The translations under genes and the position numbers were made by a program. From NCBI GenBank assembly GCA_017853835.1, contig JAFMIU010000006.1, forward strand, positions 64,340 through 98,207: a stretch of 33,868 nucleotides of DNA, given 5' to 3'. The notes beneath the pieces are model-generated. The model did no database searches and was not told where the DNA came from. It saw only the letters and a list, made by a program, of their open reading frames with translations. Positions 23,813 through 33,622 of this stretch are shown here, in pieces. Every line of letters starts with the position of its first letter. Within the stretch, counting starts at the first letter, position 1. Source of the DNA: Pirellulales bacterium. GTDB taxonomy: Bacteria; Planctomycetota; Planctomycetia; Pirellulales; UBA1268.

Positions 23813-26797
23813 TCAGGAGGTGGTCAGCAGGCCGCTCGCCCCCGTGAGCAGGTCGTCGAGGCCGTGCGGTGACGGCCCCTCGAGAAGCCCATAGGCCTTG
23901 GCGAGCAGTTTGATGGGATGGATCGAGGGCTTGGGGGTGCCCTGCTCCATTTGTAGCCGGCAGGCGCTGCACTCGGTAGCGCCCGCCTCGATCCGATCGC
24001 CGCGCATCGCCGACATGAGGCCGCGGCCGATGCGGAGGCTGGTGCGGTAGTTGTCGCGGGAGAGCCCGAACGTTCCAGCCATGCCCGAACAGCCCCGATC
24101 GGCCACCTCCAGCGAGAGCCCGGGAATCAGCCGGAGCAGGTTCTCCGCCGGGGTGCCGCCGCCGGACGCGATCCGCGAATGGCACGGGGCATGGTAGAGG
24201 AGCCGTGAGGGCACCGGACGAAAGTCGAGGCGAAGTTTTCCGTCGCGATGAAGCTCCCACAGAAACGTCATCGCGTCGCAGGTCGCCGCCGTGATCTTCG
24301 GCAGCTCCTCGTCATCGAGCAGGAGCGGATAGTCGTGCGTGAGGCAGGTGACGGCCGACGGTTCGGTGCACACGATCCGGTAGCCGAGCCTTACCGCCTC
24401 GGCGAGCACCCGCACGTTGCGCCGGGCGAGCCGCCTGGCGCCATCGAGATCCCCTTCCGACACAAGCGGCATGCCCGACGAAACCTGTCGCGGATCGACA
24501 AACACGCCGATGCCGTTGCGCTCCAGCACCGCGACGAAGGCCTGGGCGAGGAGCGGATCGTGCCAGCGGGCGTAGGTGTCGAGGAAATAGAGCACCCGCG
24601 GACCGCTCCGTCGGCTCGGGCGGGTGACACCCCGCCGCGTTGCCCACTTCAAAAACTGCCGGCCCGCAAACGGCGGAAGCTTGCGGCCACTGGCGAGCCC
24701 CAGCGTTTTCTCGAGAAACCAGCGGGTCTGAGGATTGGCGATCGCCCAGTTGGCAAGAGGCTTCACACGGCCGGCCAGCGCCGAAAGCGTGTCGACACGC
24801 GACATGAGCCATCGCCCAACATCGATGCTGTGGTGGGCGTGGTGCGCCGACTTCAACTCCATCGCCAACGCGGGAATGTCGATGCCGGCGGCGCAGTCGA
24901 TTCGGCACTGGTGGCAGTTGAAGCAGGTGTCGGCGACGGCCCGCATCGCGTCGGACGCTAGCGTCTGGGCGTCGACCGTGCCATCCAGCACGGCGGCCAT
25001 GGCATTCGCCTTGGCCCGTGGCGAGGCCTCTTCGCGGGGGCTCTCCCGATAGCGAGGGCAGGTGCGGGTGGCGGGCGCCAGACTCCGGCATGTGCCGCAG
25101 CCATTGCACGCATCGACCTCCGACGTGAGTCGCTCGCGATTCCACGACAGCACGGGGAGCGACACCACCGGCGCCGCCACGGCGTCGGCCGAGTCCTCCA
25201 CCGGAGCCGGCGGATCGAGCGGGGGACGGAACGTCGCCCACGCAGCCTCGCCATCGCCGCACTCCCGTCCGGCGATCCGCCCTGGATTCAGCAGGCCCTC
25301 CGGATCGAACACGCGCTTCACGTCGTCGAACACCGCCGACAGGTCTGGAAACAGCCGACGAAAAAAGGGGGTTCGGGAGAGGCCGAGCCCAAGCTCGCCC
25401 CCGATGGTCCCATCGACGGCCACGACCTCGGCATAGAGGGCGTCGGCGAGCGCCTCGAGCCGATCACGTTCTCCCGGGCGACGGGGGTCGGCATGGGGCC
25501 GAAGGTGGAGCTGCCCCTGACCGGCATGGCCAAAAAGCATGGCGGTCGTCTGGTGCTGCTTCAGCACCTCCTGAAGCCGTCGCACGAAATCGGGCAACGC
25601 GGGGGGCGGCACCACGATGTCTTCCACGAAGGGCACCGGCCGCACATCGGCGCGCACGCCGTGGAGCGTGGAGACGTTGTTGCGGGACAGCGCCCAGAAA
25701 AACTCCGCGTCGAAGGCATCCTCGGCGCGGCGCACGTCGATGCAGCCGGATCGGCCTCGCGACACCGTGCCGAGGGCATGGTCGAGCCGCTGCCCCGCGA
25801 CCTGCGGATCGTCGTCGAGAAACTCCACCAGAAGGCCTGCCTCCGCCACCGGCGGAATGAGCAGGTCGAAGGCGGGCTTCACCCCGCGGGCCAGAGCCAG
25901 ATGACGCCGGTCGAAGAGATCGCAGGCGCTCGGCCCCAGCGGCAGGAGCCGCACCGCCGCCTCCGCCGCGGCCTCGAGCGACTCAAACAGGAGCAGACCT
26001 ACCGCACCCACCGGGTCACTGGGCGACGTTCGCAGCGTGGCGGCCGTGACGATCCCGAGCGTTCCCTCGGCGCCGCACATGAGCCGCGGCAGGTTCACCA
26101 CGCCGTCCCGCGCGATGTCGTGAAGCCGGTACCCGCCATGGCTTGGACGACCCGACGGCTGATCGCGCCCGATCACACCACGCGCCCGCTCCAGGATGCC
26201 GCTCACGGCCGTCCCCAACGCCTCGCACCGAGACGACGACGCCGTGGCGGCACCACCCCCCGCCTCCGTCAGCTCGACAACCTCTCCGTCGGCCAGCACC
26301 ACCTCGGCCGACACGAGCCGACCTCGCATCGAGCCGTGCCGCAGAAACCGGCTCCCGCTGGCATTGCGACCGATCATGCCGCCGATCGTGGTGGCCACGG
26401 CATTGGAAGGGTCGATACCGATCGTCCGGCCTGTCGTGGCGAGGTGGTCATCGAGCGTCGAGGCCACCACCCCGGGCTGCACCCGCACCGTGTCGGTCCC
26501 GGTGCTGATCACGCGACGCATGAACCGGCCGCAGTCGATGACGAGCCCCTGCCCAAGCGGACCGCCCGACACGCTCGACCCAGCCCCGCGGACGTGCACC
26601 GGCACGCCCTGCTCGGCGGCCCAGCGCACCGCCGCCGCCACATCCTCGACCGAACGCGGCCGTACCGCGGCGATGGGCCACACCTCGAAGAGGCTTCCGT
26701 CGGTGGCGTAGAGGCTGCGGCCCACGTCGTCGCAGATCACGTCGCCGGCAACGATGCCACGAAGATCTTCTTCTATGCGGTGGCGATCGAGATTCAT
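23813..26797 (-). CDS. FAD-binding and iron-sulfur fusion dehydrogenase (GlcD-GlcF / YdiJ-like)
   Basis: This 994-residue protein probably oxidises a 2-hydroxy acid such as D-lactate, glycolate or 2-hydroxyglutarate. Residues 40-180 are the FAD-binding PCMH domain (HVRGAGSSVSGG, ATTIGGMIGRNASG). Residues about 280-510 are the FAD-oxidase C-terminal domain (FGHAGQGQLHLRP, LGLSRTPFF). Two ferredoxin clusters follow: Cys564, 567, 570, 580 and Cys625, 628, 631, 635. Two CCG-type domains end it. The first has SSG at 773-775 and PSAV where I expect CCG and PSCV; the second keeps Cys872, CSG at 903-905, Cys943 and Cys946. GGAGG precedes the ATG at 26797. It begins the moa part of the operon. Confidence 0.9.
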   Translation of the reverse strand: MNLDRHRIEEDLRGIVAGDVICDDVGRSLYATDGSLFEVWPIAAVRPRSVEDVAAAVRWAAEQGVPVHVRGAGSSVSGGPLGQGLVIDCGRFMRRVISTGTDTVRVQPGVVASTLDDHLATTGRTIGIDPSNAVATTIGGMIGRNASGSRFLRHGSMRGRLVSAEVVLADGEVVELTEAGGGAATASSSRCEALGTAVSGILERARGVIGRDQPSGRPSHGGYRLHDIARDGVVNLPRLMCGAEGTLGIVTAATLRTSPSDPVGAVGLLLFESLEAAAEAAVRLLPLGPSACDLFDRRHLALARGVKPAFDLLIPPVAEAGLLVEFLDDDPQVAGQRLDHALGTVSRGRSGCIDVRRAEDAFDAEFFWALSRNNVSTLHGVRADVRPVPFVEDIVVPPPALPDFVRRLQEVLKQHQTTAMLFGHAGQGQLHLRPHADPRRPGERDRLEALADALYAEVVAVDGTIGGELGLGLSRTPFFRRLFPDLSAVFDDVKRVFDPEGLLNPGRIAGRECGDGEAAWATFRPPLDPPAPVEDSADAVAAPVVSLPVLSWNRERLTSEVDACNGCGTCRSLAPATRTCPRYRESPREEASPRAKANAMAAVLDGTVDAQTLASDAMRAVADTCFNCHQCRIDCAAGIDIPALAMELKSAHHAHHSIDVGRWLMSRVDTLSALAGRVKPLANWAIANPQTRWFLEKTLGLASGRKLPPFAGRQFLKWATRRGVTRPSRRSGPRVLYFLDTYARWHDPLLAQAFVAVLERNGIGVFVDPRQVSSGMPLVSEGDLDGARRLARRNVRVLAEAVRLGYRIVCTEPSAVTCLTHDYPLLLDDEELPKITAATCDAMTFLWELHRDGKLRLDFRPVPSRLLYHAPCHSRIASGGGTPAENLLRLIPGLSLEVADRGCSGMAGTFGLSRDNYRTSLRIGRGLMSAMRGDRIEAGATECSACRLQMEQGTPKPSIHPIKLLAKAYGLLEGPSPHGLDDLLTGASGLLTTS

Positions 26798-26818
26798 GCA
26801 GCCCTCCGCCTCTCGCGA

Positions 26819-27349
26819 TCAGGAGGCTGGTGCCGCCGGCGGCCGGGGTGACGACGCCCGCTCGGCGAGTCGAATCTTCTGCTGTCGATGCTTCTCATGG
26901 GTCTCGAGATCGAATCCCTCGAAGTGGCCTCCGGCGCCCCGGTAGCGGGCCCCGCACCGATAGCACGTCAGGCATTCGGGCATCACGAGATAGAGCACGA
27001 CGTCGACGAGCGCCGTGCCGAAGAGGATCGCGAAGGTCGGCACGAGCAGCCGCTGGGCCCAGGTGATGCAACTGGCGATCAATCCAGCCACCACGATCCC
27101 GACGCCGAGCCGCTGCGGAAAATCCTTGCGGCCAAACAACTCGGTGCAGGGGCAGACGAGGCAGCGACGAAGCCGAGGCTCCCCGGTGCCCGCCGGCATG
27201 GCTTCCCCACCAGGCCCGGCCCAGGCCACGGCGTCCTTCGGAAGCTCGATCGTGGCGGCACACCTCGAACAGGTGATGGCGGCCGCCGACTCGATGGATG
27301 AGTTGGCCACGGTGGCCCCGCACGACGGGCAGGCATAGGTGATGCGCAT
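26819..27349 (-). CDS. Zinc-ribbon membrane protein of unknown function
   Basis: The 176-residue product starts with a zinc ribbon made of CPSC (residue 7) and CSRC (about 27). A third cysteine group CLVCPC lies near 63. Two or three membrane stretches follow (GVGIVVAGLIASCITWAQ and VPTFAILFGTALVDVVLYLVM), then a fourth motif CLTCYRCGARY near 130, and a Lys/Arg-rich helix. The layout suggests a small membrane protein with cytoplasmic metal-binding ends. I recall similar proteins in planctomycetes, with no assigned role. The gene begins three bases after the stop of the next membrane-protein gene and ends 21 bases before the dehydrogenase start, so all three are probably one transcript. Confidence 0.75.
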   Translation of the reverse strand: MRITYACPSCGATVANSSIESAAAITCSRCAATIELPKDAVAWAGPGGEAMPAGTGEPRLRRCLVCPCTELFGRKDFPQRLGVGIVVAGLIASCITWAQRLLVPTFAILFGTALVDVVLYLVMPECLTCYRCGARYRGAGGHFEGFDLETHEKHRQQKIRLAERASSPRPPAAPAS

Positions 27350-27352
27350 GGT

Positions 27353-28072
27353 TCAGGCGGCGGCGAGGAGCTGGGCGGTGAGTTCGCCGAGGATGGCGGC
27401 AAGGCAGGCGACATACAGGATACCCGTGGCGCTCTGCGTGTTGGGAATATCGAGTGTCTTCCGGCTCATCACGAGTAACACGGGCAGGCCGGCGAGGCCG
27501 GCGAGCCACCGAAGGGCCAGCAGCGAGGTGGCCGTCGATCCGCCCATGGGCACGCCGGCGGGGCTGGCAACCATGGCCGCGATGGCAAGCACGAGCTGCA
27601 CGCCCCACGCGGCCATGGCCCAGTCGATCATCCTGCGAAGGGCGTCGACGCTCATGCCCGGGGCGTTGAGGTACCAATGGCCGAGGAGCATCGCGTGCAC
27701 CGTGAGCCCCACGACCAGCCCCGACACGAGCGCCTGTCCGGCGGCCGCCCATCCTGGGTGCGGCTGCACGAGCACGGTGGCGATCGCGAGGGCGAGGGCC
27801 GTCATGCGGCAGGCCATCATGCCGCCGCGCGTGCGCTCCGCAAACCACGCGATGCTGCCGATCCATGCGGTCACCGCCGCACTGGCCGCCAGGAGCCACG
27901 CCGGGTTCGGCACCTCGCGCTGCGCGAGAAACGCCGCCACGCTCGCCAGGCCGAGCACGACGAGGAGATTCACCCGGAAGAATCCCGCGGGCACGAGCGT
28001 CGCAGGGGTGACCGCGAGGGCGGCGGCCATGCCCCAGCCGAAACGGCACAGAAAATCGACCAGCAGTCTCAT
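27353..28072 (-). CDS. Integral membrane protein of unknown function, about 7 spans
   Basis: The 239-residue product is hydrophobic throughout, with about seven spans. They run from FGWGMAAALAVTPATLVP near residue 11 to SATGILYVACLAAILGEL near the end. Charged turns such as FAERTRGGMM and SRKTLDIP separate them. A GHWYLNAPG motif near residue 130 stands out, and a His-Trp-Tyr group next to a span may bind a cofactor or lipid, though I know no assigned function. The ATG at 28072 has GGCGGA upstream. It lies 31 bases after folE and 3 bases before the zinc-ribbon membrane protein. The tight pairing with that protein suggests they work together. Confidence 0.75.
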   Translation of the reverse strand: MRLLVDFLCRFGWGMAAALAVTPATLVPAGFFRVNLLVVLGLASVAAFLAQREVPNPAWLLAASAAVTAWIGSIAWFAERTRGGMMACRMTALALAIATVLVQPHPGWAAAGQALVSGLVVGLTVHAMLLGHWYLNAPGMSVDALRRMIDWAMAAWGVQLVLAIAAMVASPAGVPMGGSTATSLLALRWLAGLAGLPVLLVMSRKTLDIPNTQSATGILYVACLAAILGELTAQLLAAA

Positions 28073-28103
28073 GCGGTCATCCGCCCCGGAGGAATCGCGC
28101 CGT

Positions 28104-28688
28104 TCACTGACGGCGGCTGCCGTAGATGAGCGACATCACCTCCGCCCGGCTCGACACATTCGACCGGAACACGCCCTTCATCGCGGAGGTCACACAGAGG
28201 CTGCCGGGCTTGCGCACGCCGCGAATCGTCATGCAGGTGTGGGTGGCCTCGACCACCACGGCGACGCCCTTGGCCCCGAGATCATGCTCGAGCAGGTGGG
28301 CGATCTGCTCCGTCATTCGTTCCTGAACCTGCGGCCGGTGCGACACCGCCTCGACGACGCGGGCGAGCTTGGAGAGGCCGAGCACGCGTCCGTCGGGAAG
28401 GTAGCCGATGTGGGCGTGGCCCATGAACGGCAGGAGATGGTGCTCGCACACGCTGTTGAAGGCGATGTCGCGGACGAGCACGATCTCGTCGTATTTCTCC
28501 TGAAACGCCTTGCGAAGATGGACCCGCGGATCCTGGCGGAGCCCGCTGAACATCTCGGCATACATCCGGGCGACGCGGGCCGGTGTTTCCAGAAGTCCTT
28601 CGCGGTCGGGATCTTCACCGACGGCGGCGAGGATCTCTCGGACGGCCCGCTCGATCCGGGCCTGGTCGACAGGGTGGGAATCGCTCAT
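28104..28688 (-). CDS. folE: GTP cyclohydrolase I
   Basis: FolE converts GTP to 7,8-dihydroneopterin triphosphate, the entry to folate and related pterins. The 194-residue product carries the type IA zinc site: [10 protein letters not shown] with Cys and His near residue 85, and the later Cys in HTCMTIRGV. The signatures [23 protein letters not shown] and [13 protein letters not shown] are all present. I take the ATG at 28688 ([11 protein letters not shown]); an in-frame ATG six codons earlier lies in what looks like leader sequence. It sits 96 bases after the Lon-domain gene, a gap without a clear terminator, and is followed by the two membrane proteins. Confidence 0.97.
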   Translation of the reverse strand: MSDSHPVDQARIERAVREILAAVGEDPDREGLLETPARVARMYAEMFSGLRQDPRVHLRKAFQEKYDEIVLVRDIAFNSVCEHHLLPFMGHAHIGYLPDGRVLGLSKLARVVEAVSHRPQVQERMTEQIAHLLEHDLGAKGVAVVVEATHTCMTIRGVRKPGSLCVTSAMKGVFRSNVSSRAEVMSLIYGSRRQ

Positions 28689-28784
28689 ACGGCCCCACTG
28701 TACCAAGCCCCTCCCCCCGCGAAAGCCCGCTGCGGGAAGCCTCGGACACGCCCCGTCCGGCAGCCACCCGCCTGCTCGGTGCGG

Positions 28785-29468
28785 TCAGTTGTGGCTGAAA
28801 TCGGGCGGAAAGGTGCGTCGGGGACCGTTGCCTCGCACCGTGACCGCTTCGAGAAGCAGCCTGGCCCGCTCGCACACGTCGCTCTCCGCGAGCAGCCGCA
28901 GCTTGAGGTCAAAGTCGAGGTCGATCGTGTAGGCCACGATGTCGGTGAGCATGCCGAGCGTGATCTGGCTTCCCAAGAGCTGATCGAGCTGGGCGTAGGC
29001 CTGAGGCATGTCGGGCATGGTCTGCTTGAAGGCGTCGAGAAGGCGACGCTGGAGAACAGCCGCCTCCTGAGCCACGGTTGGCTCGAGGTCGTCGACCAGT
29101 TCCGCCTCGACCACGCGGAAGAGCTTCTTGGGCTGCAGTTCGCGAATCAGGCGAATGCGTCGAACGCCCAGCACGAGCACGTTGTAGGTGCCCTCGTCGG
29201 TGCGCTGGTGGGTGGCGATCCGGCAGAGGCAGGCATAGGGCCGAAGCGGGGGACGCGGGGTGAAATCCTGTTCCCATCCCGGCGCCAGTGTTCCGAGCGC
29301 CACGAGCCGATCGCCCTCGAGAGCCTCTTCAAACATCGCCCGGTATCGCGGCTCAAACACATGGAGCGCCTGCATCACGTGCGGAAACATCACCAGATTC
29401 GGCAGGGGAAAAACCCGCGCGTGCCCGGAAAACTGGTCTGGCGAGAAGGAAAGCGGCTCGTCGGACAT
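28785..29468 (-). CDS. Lon N-terminal-domain protein (no protease)
   Basis: The 227-residue product matches the substrate-binding N-domain of Lon alone: RVFPLPNLVMFPHVMQALHVFEPRYRAMFEEAL at the start, LCRIATHQRTDEGTYNVLVLGVRRIRL in the middle, and a helical second half. There is no ATPase or protease domain. Stand-alone versions are common and their role is unclear; recruitment of protein substrates is the usual guess. The ATG at 29468 gives a normal start, MSDEPLSFSPDQF. It lies 17 bases after the DUF309 gene in the same direction. Confidence 0.88.
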   Translation of the reverse strand: MSDEPLSFSPDQFSGHARVFPLPNLVMFPHVMQALHVFEPRYRAMFEEALEGDRLVALGTLAPGWEQDFTPRPPLRPYACLCRIATHQRTDEGTYNVLVLGVRRIRLIRELQPKKLFRVVEAELVDDLEPTVAQEAAVLQRRLLDAFKQTMPDMPQAYAQLDQLLGSQITLGMLTDIVAYTIDLDFDLKLRLLAESDVCERARLLLEAVTVRGNGPRRTFPPDFSHN

Positions 29469-29485
29469 GGCGCTCTGCAGGGTGA

Positions 29486-29890
29486 TCAGGAAGCGGCGGG
29501 AGCCGGCGGGTCGAGGTGAATCTCGGGGAGAAGATCGGGGTCGAGTTGGATGTCGGGAAATGCCTCGGTGCTCGACGCCACCTCAGCGAGGCAGCGGTCG
29601 AAGTCGGCGAGGAAACCGGTCACATCGAGCCCGAGATGTCGCGGTGCATACGGTTCGAGATACCCATGAACGCTTCCGTGCAGCTTGCGGGCTCCGCGGA
29701 TGTTTTCGTTGCCGAAATGGTATAGAGCCACCGCCGCCTGGATCAGACCCTGGTAAAACTTCCGGGAAGGGCCGCGATACTCCGTCCACAGGTCCTCCCA
29801 GACCTCGTGGCTGTCGTAATACTCGCAGGCGTTGAACTTCTCGATGCCCTCGAGATACCGCGGATCGTAGTCTTCGGATTCCAATGCCAT
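29486..29890 (-). CDS. DUF309 family protein
   Basis: The 134-residue product carries the DUF309 signature GIEKFNACEYYDSHEVWEDL near residues 15-34, followed by KFYQGLIQAAVALYHF and the helix NIRGARKLHGSV. This is a small all-helical fold with conserved His and Glu residues that could bind metal; no biochemical role is established as far as I know. The start is uncertain between ATG 29890 and ATG 29914, neither with a clear ribosome site. It is the first gene of the minus-strand run and diverges from nth, with 118 bases between the chosen starts. Confidence 0.8.
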   Translation of the reverse strand: MALESEDYDPRYLEGIEKFNACEYYDSHEVWEDLWTEYRGPSRKFYQGLIQAAVALYHFGNENIRGARKLHGSVHGYLEPYAPRHLGLDVTGFLADFDRCLAEVASSTEAFPDIQLDPDLLPEIHLDPPAPAAS

Positions 29891-30008
29891 GGGCAGCCGC
29901 GGTTCCAAACGCATGTCGAACAAGGGCGCTCGGCCGCCGGGCCGGGCACGTGCCATGCATCGTAACACCATCCCCCCTCGAGGGCATCCTCCCGGGCCGG
30001 CCGCCCCG

Positions 30009-30683
30009 ATGCGGGTTGGCAGGGAATCGGCGACCGCCCGCTCCGACCGGGCGGCCACGATCGCCGAACGTCTCGGAGAGGTCTATCCCGACTCGGCCTG
30101 CTCGCTCGACTTCCGCTCTCCCTTCGAACTGGTGATCGCCACGATTCTGTCGGCCCAGTGCACCGACAAACGGGTGAACATGGTCACGCCCGACCTGTTT
30201 CGCCGGTGGCCCAGCCCTGACGCGCTCGCGCATGCCGACACCGCCGAGGTCGAGGCCGTGATCCGGAGCACCGGCTTCTATCGGGCGAAGACAAAAAGCA
30301 TCCAGGGGTGTGCCCGGGCGATCGTGGAACGCCACGGGGGCGAGGTTCCCGCCACACTCGACGCCCTCGTGCGACTGCCGGGCGTCGGCCGCAAGACCGC
30401 CAACGTCGTGATGGGCACCGCCTTCGGGCTCGCATCGGGCGTGGTGGTCGATACGCACGTCGGACGGATTTCCCGCCGGCTCGGCATGACCCGACAGAAC
30501 GACGCCGTCCGCGCCGAGCGCGATCTCAATCGCGTGGTGCCGCGGGAGCACTGGATTTCCTGGAGCCACCGGCTCATCGACCACGGCCGCGGCGTCTGCA
30601 CCGCCAGGGCTCCTCGGTGCGACGCGTGTCTGCTGGCCGATCTCTGCCCGAGGATCGGGGTGGCTCCGTCACGGCGCCGCTAG
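30009..30683 (+). CDS. nth: Endonuclease III (base-excision repair)
   Basis: Nth removes oxidised pyrimidines from DNA and nicks the abasic site. From ATG 30009 it is 224 residues, close to the usual 210-220. The helix-hairpin-helix LPGVGRKTANVV holds the catalytic lysine, and VVVDTHVGRISRRLG holds the catalytic aspartate. The [4Fe-4S] loop has the exact C-x6-C-x2-C-x5-C spacing in VCTARAPRCDACLLADLC. In-frame ATGs at 29889 and about 29955 exist, but the added residues are Pro/Arg-rich and look non-coding. No strong ribosome site is visible. It diverges from the DUF309 gene and precedes dcd by 130 bases. Confidence 0.95.
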   Translation: MRVGRESATARSDRAATIAERLGEVYPDSACSLDFRSPFELVIATILSAQCTDKRVNMVTPDLFRRWPSPDALAHADTAEVEAVIRSTGFYRAKTKSIQGCARAIVERHGGEVPATLDALVRLPGVGRKTANVVMGTAFGLASGVVVDTHVGRISRRLGMTRQNDAVRAERDLNRVVPREHWISWSHRLIDHGRGVCTARAPRCDACLLADLCPRIGVAPSRRR

Positions 30684-30736
30684 GCGTTTTCACGGTTCCA
30701 CACCCGGGCCCATGGTCAGAATCGCGGCGCACCGCT

Positions 30737-30742
30737 TACACT
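30737..30742 (+). promoter_or_regulatory. Possible -10 box upstream of dcd
   Basis: TACACT at 30737-30742, with TGGTCA 18 bases upstream at 30713-30718. The match is weak. It would give a leader of about 65 bases that contains the direct repeat at 30763-30795. Confidence 0.25.
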
Positions 30743-30762
30743 CGACCCCACGCCGAGCGAAG

Positions 30763-30795
30763 TGACCGCCTCCGCTCGAGCTGACCGCCTCCGCT
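30763..30795. repeat. 14-bp direct repeat in the dcd leader
   Basis: TGACCGCCTCCGCT occurs at 30763-30776 and again at 30782-30795, 19 bases apart start to start, separated by CGAGC. It ends 18 bases before the dcd start codon. It may be a binding site or a chance duplication. Confidence 0.6.
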
Positions 30796-30813
30796 ACCGA
30801 ACGGGAGTCCGAC

Positions 30814-31410
30814 ATGATCCTCTCCGGCAACGAGATCAGGCAGCAGCTCGGTCGCAACATCCTCATCGACCCGTTCGATGAGAGCCGGCTCAACCCCAAC
30901 AGCTACAATCTGTCGCTCCACAACGAACTCCTCGTCTACGAGGAGGTGGTGCTCGACATGCGGAAGAGCAACCGGGTCGAGCGGATCACGATCCCTGAAG
31001 AGGGCCTCGTGCTGACGCCCAACCAGCTCTACCTGGGCCGCACGATCGAGCGGACGGAAACCCACAACTTCGTGCCGATGATCGAGGGCCGGAGTTCGGT
31101 GGGACGGCTGGGGTTGTTCGTCCATGTCACGGCCGGCTTTGGCGACGTGGGCTTCTGCGGCTACTGGACTCTCGAAATGTTTGCCGTGCAGCCGGTCAAG
31201 ATCTACCCGGGCGTTCCGATCTGCCAGATCTTCTTCCACGAAATCGTCGGCGACATCACGGAGTACTCGAGCGAGAAATACCAGCACAACCGCGACATCC
31301 AGCCGAGCCTCCTCTATCAGGAACTCACCGGCGAGGATGCCCCCCAGCAGATGCAGCTGCAGTTCGAACGCGATGCCGCCGCGCTGGCGGGCCTGAGGGC
31401 GGCGAGGTAG
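30814..31410 (+). CDS. dcd: dCTP deaminase
   Basis: Dcd deaminates dCTP to dUTP for thymidylate synthesis. The 198-residue product has the trimeric dUTPase-like fold with the signature EGRSSVGRLGLFVHVTAGF (residues 91-109), where Ser and Arg contact the triphosphate, and the likely catalytic Glu121 in WTLEMF. The C-terminal tail HNRDIQPSLLYQEL closes over the active site. The sequence VTAGFGDVGFCGYWTLE fits both plain and bifunctional deaminase/dUTPase members, which I cannot separate by eye. GGGAG lies 6 bases before the ATG at 30814. A small membrane-protein gene starts 9 bases after the stop. Confidence 0.95.
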   Translation: MILSGNEIRQQLGRNILIDPFDESRLNPNSYNLSLHNELLVYEEVVLDMRKSNRVERITIPEEGLVLTPNQLYLGRTIERTETHNFVPMIEGRSSVGRLGLFVHVTAGFGDVGFCGYWTLEMFAVQPVKIYPGVPICQIFFHEIVGDITEYSSEKYQHNRDIQPSLLYQELTGEDAPQQMQLQFERDAAALAGLRAAR

Positions 31411-31419
31411 ATTGCCGGC

Positions 31420-31623
31420 ATGCTCCAGAAAGTGCTCGTCTGGTCGTCACTGGGCTCCGCCCTCCTGTTCGTCATCCTGACGCTCACCGCCCTGTTTGGG
31501 TGGGCGTCACTCGGCGACGTGGCTCCCGCCCTCGTGTTCTACGGTGCGGTGCCGCTCCTCGCGGTGTCGATCCTGCTGGCGGTCGCGCTGCTCGTGATGG
31601 CGGCGTTGGCGTCTGATTCCTGA
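31420..31623 (+). CDS. Small two-span membrane protein
   Basis: The 67-residue product is almost entirely two hydrophobic spans (KVLVWSSLGSALLFVILTLTAL and GAVPLLAVSILLAVALLVMAAL) joined by a short loop around GWASLGDVAPALVF. It has no cysteine and hardly any charge. It starts 9 bases after the dcd stop and ends 62 bases before aspS, so it could be read from the dcd transcript. I do not recognise a family. Its length, start position and codon use support a real gene, but short hydrophobic frames in GC-rich DNA are a known source of false calls. Confidence 0.55.
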   Translation: MLQKVLVWSSLGSALLFVILTLTALFGWASLGDVAPALVFYGAVPLLAVSILLAVALLVMAALASDS

Positions 31624-31685
31624 CCTGTCCCGCCTGCACCGGCCGCGGAAGCCGGCGGTGCCGGCCCCTCCGAAAAGGTGCATCC

Positions 31686-33476
<1,791 letters not shown>

Positions 33477-33622
33477 ACGGTGTCGCAAGGCAACACGGGC
33501 GATGAGAAGATTGCCACGTGGCCGAGACTGGTCGACTTCCTGAATGACACGAACAGCACCACGTGCACCACTGCCAGCATGCTCACAGGCTGGCACGAGC
33601 GGAGTTCTGCGGTAGAGTAACG
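33477..33622. other. Spacer between aspS and the tandem repeat
   Basis: No gene is visible in this 146-base stretch. Its last 40 bases (about 33590-33622, ending in ggtagagtaacg) resemble a worn copy of the end of the repeat unit that follows, which ends ggtagaatct. No T-rich terminator for aspS is evident. Confidence 0.5.
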
